Positions 58,970-64,000 of a DNA stretch of 64,000 nt are shown piece by piece (position 1 is the first letter of the stretch; each line of letters begins with the position of its first letter). Under the pieces are notes generated by a model, which made no database searches, was not told the origin of the DNA, and saw only the letters and a list, made by a program, of their open reading frames with translations. Where the stretch lies: the NCBI RefSeq assembly GCF_900142415.1, contig NZ_FRAU01000002.1:186001-250000 (forward strand), written 5' to 3'. Origin of the DNA: Rhodothermus profundi (lineage in GTDB: Bacteria; Bacteroidota; Rhodothermia; Rhodothermales; Rhodothermaceae). The translations under genes and the position numbers were made by a program.

Positions 58970-61828
58970 ATGAAGCTACGAGCCATTGTAAGTAAAGCGC
59001 TTACACTATGGGGCGGTCTGCTACTGAGCGGATTACTGGGAGTCCCGGTTGCCGCGCAGACCACCGGTAAAATTACGGGCCGTGTTATTGATGCGGGAAC
59101 GGGCGCTCCATTACCTGGTGTGAGCGTTTACATCGAAGGGACGACGCGGGGCGCTGCTACTGACATTAACGGTGAGTACGTCATCATTGGCCTGCGGCCA
59201 GGGACATACACCGTTGTCGCCTCCTTCGTAGGGTATGCTACCGAGCGCCGCGAAGGCGTGCAGGTGAGCAGTGGGTTGACCACGCGCGTGGATTTTGCGC
59301 TGCGGGAAGAGGTTATCCAGGGCGAAGAGATCGTGGTGGTCGCGCCGCCTATCACCGTCCGAAAGGACCTGACCAGCGCAGAAGCGCGCGTAACGGCCGA
59401 GACCATTGACCGCCTGCCCGTCCAGGAGGTGAGCCAGGTGCTGACGCTGCAGGCGGGCGTGACCGAACGCGGCGGATTGCACATCCGAGGCGGCCGCGCC
59501 AGCGAGGTCGTGGTGATGGTTGATGGGGTGCCTGTCACGGATAACTTCGATGGTTCCACGGCCGTCCAGCTCGAAAACGAAGGAATCCAGGAACTGCAGG
59601 TCATCTCGGGCACCTTCAACGCCGAGTATGGCAATGCGATGTCGGGCGTAATCAACGTCGTTACCAAAGAAGGACGCTCCGATCGATGGGGCGGAGCATT
59701 GAAGGTGTACAGTGGCTCCTATCTGGTTTTCGGAGAAGGAGGAGCAGCCTACCTGCGGGGCGTCGAGGTGGCCCGCTACACGCGCCAGGGCATTCAGTAC
59801 CGGGACGTCGATCCGTATAGCTATCTGCCTGTTAATCCTACGCATTACTACAACATTGAAGCCGCTCTGGAGGGACCAGTTTTTACGCCGCGTCTGACGC
59901 TCTTCGGACTCGTCCGCTACTTCCACAACGACGGCTGGCTCTACGGCGCCCGCCTGTTCAACATGGATGGCACGTATGGCGACTCGGCCCTGGTACCCAT
60001 GAACACCTATACCAAACTGAGCTGGCAGGGCAATCTCCGCTTTCAACTTACCCCGAACCTGTTTTTAAATCTGATCGGACTGGGATCGGTGACGCGCAGC
60101 CGCCCCTATGATCTGTACTGGCGCTGGAATCCTGACGGCCGCACGCGCAGCTACGACCTGGGCTACAATCTGAAATTACAACTCAAGCATCTGCTCAGCG
60201 CCCGCACCTTTTACACCGTACACCTGGCTACCTTCCGGCGCCATGCCTGGAGCCGGCGCTTCGACAATCCGCTCGATCCGCGCTACAATGGGCTGGCCGT
60301 TCTACCCCCCGACTCGATTGAGGTGGCGCCAGGCATCTGGAGGCCCTACCTGACAGGAGGAGGTCGCTTCGCCCGAGGGGGAATGGATATGAACCACTTC
60401 GAGCGCACCTCGCAGGCCTATTTCGTCAAGGCCGACCTGACCAGCCAAGTGGCGCGCAACCATCTGGTCAAAATTGGAGCCGAGCTGCGCATCGACCGGC
60501 TGAACTTTACCGCGTTCAACCTGATCCCGGCCACCGATGCCGATGGCAACGTAATCGAACCGTTCCAACCAGCTATTCCCCCCGAAACGTCCCCCCAGTA
60601 TCAACACTACGAGAACGTCTCGCCCCTTACAGCAAGTGCCTATGTGCAGGATAAGATCGAGTTTGAGGATTTCATCGTGAACGTCGGACTGCGGTTCGAC
60701 TACTTCGATGCCCGCACGCCTGTCCCGGCCGATCCCGAAGACCCGAACATCTACTTCCCCTTTAAAAAGATCCACATTTACAAAGACCTGAATGGCGACG
60801 GCGTGATTACGGTCGATGAGGAGCGAGAAGACAACCGCTATACGCTGGAAGAACGGGAGGCCTTCTGGTGGAAGTATCCGGCCCCGAAGTTTCAGCTTTC
60901 GCCCCGGCTGGGCATTGCCTATCCCATCACAGAGACCGGCGTGCTGCATTTTTCGTACGGCCACTTTCTCCAGATTCCCACGCTGAACCTGCTCTTTGCG
61001 GGCTACGGCTACAAGATTCAGAACCAGTCGGGGCAGTACGGACCCTATGGGAATCCCGACCTGAATGCGCAGCGGACCGTCATGTACGAAATCGGTTTTC
61101 GCCAGGGATGGGGGCCGTTCCTGTTCGACGTAACCGCTTACTATCGGGACGTGCGCGACTGGGTCTCAACCTCGACACCTATCGAGACGGAAATTCCCGG
61201 GGTCGTCTATGTGATCTACACCAATCGAGACTATGCCAGCACGCGCGGCGTAACCGCCACGTTTTCGCGGCGCTTTGAAAACGGCTGGGGCTTTGATGTG
61301 AATTACACCTTTCAGGTGGCCGAAGGCTCTAACTCGAATCCCGACGAGGAATTCTTTGCGCGGCTGAGCAATCAGCAGCCGCCTCTGGCCCTCCTACCCC
61401 TCGACTGGGATCAGCGGCACAAGGTGGCGGCGGCCCTGTACCTGGGCGGGCAGAACTGGGGCGCCTCTATGGTGAGCGTCTGGGGATCGGGCTTTCCCTA
61501 CACGCCCTCGTTTCCGGAAGCGGCGATCGCGGGCCCGGATGTGCCCCCTGCCTTTCCGCGAAATGCACGCCGTATGCCTTCCACCTGGCAGGTGGACCTC
61601 TACGTTTACCGGGACTTCGAGATCGCGGGCGTGCGGCCGCGCCTGTTCCTGCAGGTCTATAACCTGCTGGACCGCCGCAATCCCGTATCTGTCTTCAGCG
61701 ACACGGGCCGGCCCGACGTAACGCTTCCGCAGCAACAGGCGGCCTCGTTCGATCCGGGCTACTTCGTACGGCCTGAGCACTACAGCGAACCCCGACGGCT
61801 CCACATAGGACTGGAACTGCAGTTTTAA
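58970..61828 (+). CDS. TonB-dependent receptor with carboxypeptidase-like regulatory domain (SusC-like)
   Basis: A 952-aa outer-membrane receptor. A signal peptide (ending PVAAQ) precedes a CarboxypepD_reg domain (GKITGRVIDAGTGAPLPGVSV, about 30-110). A plug domain follows (about 125-225; RGGLHIRGGRASEVVVMVDG, YGNAMSGVINVVTKEG), then a 22-strand barrel ending LHIGLELQF. There is no SusD partner; the next gene encodes a different secreted protein. The ligand is unknown; regulation by the LacI protein upstream would suggest a carbohydrate. ATG at 58970 is used; a TTG at 58964 is less likely. Confidence 0.92.
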   Translation: MKLRAIVSKALTLWGGLLLSGLLGVPVAAQTTGKITGRVIDAGTGAPLPGVSVYIEGTTRGAATDINGEYVIIGLRPGTYTVVASFVGYATERREGVQVSSGLTTRVDFALREEVIQGEEIVVVAPPITVRKDLTSAEARVTAETIDRLPVQEVSQVLTLQAGVTERGGLHIRGGRASEVVVMVDGVPVTDNFDGSTAVQLENEGIQELQVISGTFNAEYGNAMSGVINVVTKEGRSDRWGGALKVYSGSYLVFGEGGAAYLRGVEVARYTRQGIQYRDVDPYSYLPVNPTHYYNIEAALEGPVFTPRLTLFGLVRYFHNDGWLYGARLFNMDGTYGDSALVPMNTYTKLSWQGNLRFQLTPNLFLNLIGLGSVTRSRPYDLYWRWNPDGRTRSYDLGYNLKLQLKHLLSARTFYTVHLATFRRHAWSRRFDNPLDPRYNGLAVLPPDSIEVAPGIWRPYLTGGGRFARGGMDMNHFERTSQAYFVKADLTSQVARNHLVKIGAELRIDRLNFTAFNLIPATDADGNVIEPFQPAIPPETSPQYQHYENVSPLTASAYVQDKIEFEDFIVNVGLRFDYFDARTPVPADPEDPNIYFPFKKIHIYKDLNGDGVITVDEEREDNRYTLEEREAFWWKYPAPKFQLSPRLGIAYPITETGVLHFSYGHFLQIPTLNLLFAGYGYKIQNQSGQYGPYGNPDLNAQRTVMYEIGFRQGWGPFLFDVTAYYRDVRDWVSTSTPIETEIPGVVYVIYTNRDYASTRGVTATFSRRFENGWGFDVNYTFQVAEGSNSNPDEEFFARLSNQQPPLALLPLDWDQRHKVAAALYLGGQNWGASMVSVWGSGFPYTPSFPEAAIAGPDVPPAFPRNARRMPSTWQVDLYVYRDFEIAGVRPRLFLQVYNLLDRRNPVSVFSDTGRPDVTLPQQQAASFDPGYFVRPEHYSEPRRLHIGLELQF
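58992..59005. promoter_or_regulatory. LacI-operator-like site inside the start of the TonB receptor gene
   Basis: GTAAAGCGCTTACA is a near copy of the lacI-proximal palindrome, with one extra A breaking symmetry. It lies at codons 8-12, where a bound repressor could block elongation into the receptor gene. Confidence 0.45.
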
Positions 61829-61846
61829 TCAAGGAAAACACGGGCC

Positions 61847-64000
61847 ATGCGTATGCGCCTGCCTCATAGCTGCCTGATAATGCTGGCTCTGGCAGCCGGC
61901 TGGATCGCCGGTAACCTGACGGCAGCGCAGCCGATTGAGCGAGAGCACGTGCCCAGCAAAGAGCGCGTCGATCCCCTGGAGCGGCGGCGCGATGACATCG
62001 ACGGCAACAACGTCCGCGCAACGATCACAAACTGGCTCCAGACGGCCCAGTCGGGTAACCCGGGCGACTTCTGGTACGAGTGGCCCAAAAACACGCGCCG
62101 CATCTACGTATCGCTCACCCAGCTCTGGGTCGGTGCCCAGGTAAAGGCCAACGTGGGCAGCAATCCGGGCCAGACCCTCTACATCGTCGATGTGGCCGAC
62201 TTTCGGCAGAACCGCTTTGGCGGTACCAATTCCTGGACGTTTGAACCCATTAAGGGCTACGTCAATCCGGCTGGCAGTGAATACGGCATTGCCCAGAGCG
62301 ACGATCCGGAAAGCTGGCCACCGTTCTGGCCAGACAAGCTGGCCGATCAGAACGACCCGGGCTGGCGCGGCTCCTGGAATGGCTTCTTTGGCAAAAACAT
62401 TTTCAACGCGGACCAGGAATTCTTCTTTAAGGCCGGCGACGACCAGTACGACCGCTACCTGAATGCCTACCGACCTGACTCGACTGATCCAACACGGGGC
62501 GGCCTGGGGCTTGTCGTCGAAGCCCGCTACATGGCCTGGACTCAAATTCTGATTGACGATGTGGTCTTCTTGCTCTATGAAGTCAAAAACGACGGGACCG
62601 AAGACCTTGAGCGCGTAGGCTTTACGGTCTGGCTGGCCGACTGCGTAGGCGGTGATTGCGGCGATGATATCCCCTTCTTTGACATCCTGGAAGACGTCGC
62701 GTTTATGACCGACCGCGACGGCGTGGGCGACCAGAACTTTGGTCCGGACCCTGTCGGCGTAGCCGCCATCACCTTCCTGGAAACACCCGGGAATGGCATC
62801 GACCGGATCGATAACGACGCGGATGGATCGACCGGCAACCCGGACTGCAGCGTGGCCGAGTGCAACAGTCCGGTAGTGCCAGAGGCTTTTCTGGTAGGCG
62901 AAAACCCGCTGAATGGCATCGACGACAATGGCAATGGACTGATCGACGAAAACGCTTCGCACGTGCCTTTCCAGGCCGAGCAGGGATCCAGCCCCGGAGT
63001 GGGCTACGCGGATTTCATTGACAACGATGGCGATGGGGAACTAAACAGTCCGGTCGTGACGGAAGCCATGGTGGCGGCCGCGGCGGCCGACGTCTGGAAC
63101 CGCTGGCCGCCCAATCCGGAGGCTGATTCGCTTCAGCAGCGGGCGGACGGCCGACCCATCGTGCACCTGATCGGAGTAGGACAGGAAGATATCGGGCGCG
63201 GCTTTAAGGATGGGATTGATAACGACAACACCTGTGATGCAGAAGGACACATCCTGGCCGAGCCGGGCTCGCCGCGGGTCACGCAGGAGATGATCGATGC
63301 GGCGGCGTCGGATCCCTACCGTCGCTACCGACTCCCTGGCACCGATCTCATCCTTTATGACGTGGGGCCCGAAGATCTCGGTAAGTGCTATGCAGATGGC
63401 GTGGATAACGACGGGGATGGCGCCGTGGACGAAGGCATCGACGAGGGCATTGACGAAATGATCGATGAGCGCCGCGACGATGGCCTGGACAACGACGGCG
63501 ACTGGAATCCGCTTCGGGACGACACCGGCCTGGATGGCGTGCCGTATTCCGGGGACCCCGGCGAGGCGGACGGGCTCCCCACCAGCGGCGCCGGCACGCC
63601 CTTCCCCGGGGAACGCAACATTGATAAAACTGATGTGGCTGAGTCGGACCAGATCGGCATCACCAACGTGCAGGTCTTTCCAGCAGGCTCGCTGAACCTG
63701 ACGCAGACGGCCGATCAGACGCTCTTTAACACCTTCATGCTGCCCGGCGAGCTGGAGCTTGAGCGGCCGCCGGCCGGCGACAACGACCTGGCAGTCTCCA
63801 GCGGACTTTTTCCGCTACGGGCCGGGCAGATCGAGCGTATCTCCCTGGCCGTCGTGCTGGCTACCGGCCGAGAGGAGGCGCTGCAAGGACGTGACTATGC
63901 GCTGAGCGCCTACGCCGAAGACTACCAGTTTGCGCAGGCTCCCCTGACGCCGACCGTTGTGGCCGTGCCGGGAGACGGCCGCGTCACGCTCTACTGGGAT
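61847..64000 (+). CDS. Large secreted protein with Asp/Asn-rich calcium-type loops, 3' end beyond the window
   Basis: The reading frame is open from the ATG at 61847 to the window end (718 codons so far). A signal peptide (LALAAGWIAGNLTAAQP) is followed by an unfamiliar N-terminal part with DFWYEWPKNTRRIYVSLTQLWVGA. Repeated acidic loops occur: DRIDNDADG, NGIDDNGNGLIDE, DFIDNDGDGE, DGIDNDN, DGVDNDGDGAVDE and DGLDNDGD. These DxDNDGD loops resemble EF-hand/thrombospondin-3-type calcium sites. The last visible residues, VVAVPGDGRVTLYWD, look like the start of a fibronectin type III domain. It lies 18 bp after the TonB receptor, so it probably works with it at the cell surface. Confidence 0.78.
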   Translation, partial: MRMRLPHSCLIMLALAAGWIAGNLTAAQPIEREHVPSKERVDPLERRRDDIDGNNVRATITNWLQTAQSGNPGDFWYEWPKNTRRIYVSLTQLWVGAQVKANVGSNPGQTLYIVDVADFRQNRFGGTNSWTFEPIKGYVNPAGSEYGIAQSDDPESWPPFWPDKLADQNDPGWRGSWNGFFGKNIFNADQEFFFKAGDDQYDRYLNAYRPDSTDPTRGGLGLVVEARYMAWTQILIDDVVFLLYEVKNDGTEDLERVGFTVWLADCVGGDCGDDIPFFDILEDVAFMTDRDGVGDQNFGPDPVGVAAITFLETPGNGIDRIDNDADGSTGNPDCSVAECNSPVVPEAFLVGENPLNGIDDNGNGLIDENASHVPFQAEQGSSPGVGYADFIDNDGDGELNSPVVTEAMVAAAAADVWNRWPPNPEADSLQQRADGRPIVHLIGVGQEDIGRGFKDGIDNDNTCDAEGHILAEPGSPRVTQEMIDAAASDPYRRYRLPGTDLILYDVGPEDLGKCYADGVDNDGDGAVDEGIDEGIDEMIDERRDDGLDNDGDWNPLRDDTGLDGVPYSGDPGEADGLPTSGAGTPFPGERNIDKTDVAESDQIGITNVQVFPAGSLNLTQTADQTLFNTFMLPGELELERPPAGDNDLAVSSGLFPLRAGQIERISLAVVLATGREEALQGRDYALSAYAEDYQFAQAPLTPTVVAVPGDGRVTLYWD

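Noticed and set aside
1-64000. CRISPR arrays, rRNA genes, complete insertion sequences
   Set aside because: No regularly spaced direct repeats, no rRNA-like segments and no transposase with terminal inverted repeats were found by reading both strands.

Overview
The window is about 60% G+C except for one AT-rich island. It looks like a chromosome of a thermophilic Rhodothermus-like bacterium (Rhodothermota/Bacteroidota side). The grounds are a SusC-type TonB receptor with a carboxypeptidase-like N-terminal domain, two candidate promoters with a Bacteroidota-style -7 box (TAnnTTTG), and the mix of a group 3b hydrogenase with sulfide-oxidation genes. This placement is inferred from content; no rRNA is present.

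Layout. (1) 1-281: 5' part of a TolC-family exporter. (2) 496-16722, all on the minus strand: a redox block transcribed right to left as hupE-hypB, then a GltD-like flavoprotein with a four-subunit-type pyruvate:ferredoxin oxidoreductase (gamma and delta fused), then a bidirectional group 3b [NiFe] hydrogenase (beta, a stand-alone cyclic-nucleotide-binding domain protein, gamma, delta, alpha), its protease, and hypA-F-C-D-E. (3) 17043-18948: an AT-rich restriction-modification pair of the MvaI/BcnI type with a perfect 21-bp hairpin upstream, next to tRNA-Asn. tRNA-Leu follows with its own promoter and terminator. (4) 20144-28858: an ArsN2-like acetyltransferase, sulfide:quinone oxidoreductase, a second flavoprotein, and a SoeABC-like molybdoenzyme complex (SoeB and SoeC fused) with a TorD-like chaperone. 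(5) 29167-31591: a metal operon with a MerT-like membrane protein, an outer-membrane protein, two exported HMA proteins and a CueR-like MerR regulator. (6) 31534-35101: SulP transporter, small proteins, a methyltransferase and a HEPN/MNT pair. (7) 35166-40982: a sulfur operon with two rhodaneses, a haem lipoprotein, thioredoxin, TauE, a CstB-like persulfide dioxygenase/rhodanese and a split YeeE/YedE transporter, divergent from an ArsR regulator. (8) 40979-53039: housekeeping and cell-envelope genes (zinc protease, S9 peptidase, SbcD, PBP1A, LpxH-like, two rhomboids, IspG). (9) 53223-64000: a double-length tyrosine phenol-lyase-like protein, then a LacI regulator, a PpiC lipoprotein, a TonB receptor and a large secreted protein cut by the window edge.

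How the parts fit. Sulfide would be oxidised by SQR to persulfide, handled by the rhodanese and CstB-like proteins, and the resulting sulfite oxidised by the SoeABC-like complex or exported by TauE, with SulP moving anions. A 14-bp near-identical motif (ACATG-WKATW-ACAA) sits in front of the SoeBC, SulP and CstB-like genes and may tie these units together. Hydrogenase, POR and the GltD-like protein would exchange electrons among H2, NAD(P)H and ferredoxin.

The two most unusual things are the fused tandem beta-eliminating lyase, whose first half has lost the PLP lysine, and the shared motif across the sulfur genes.
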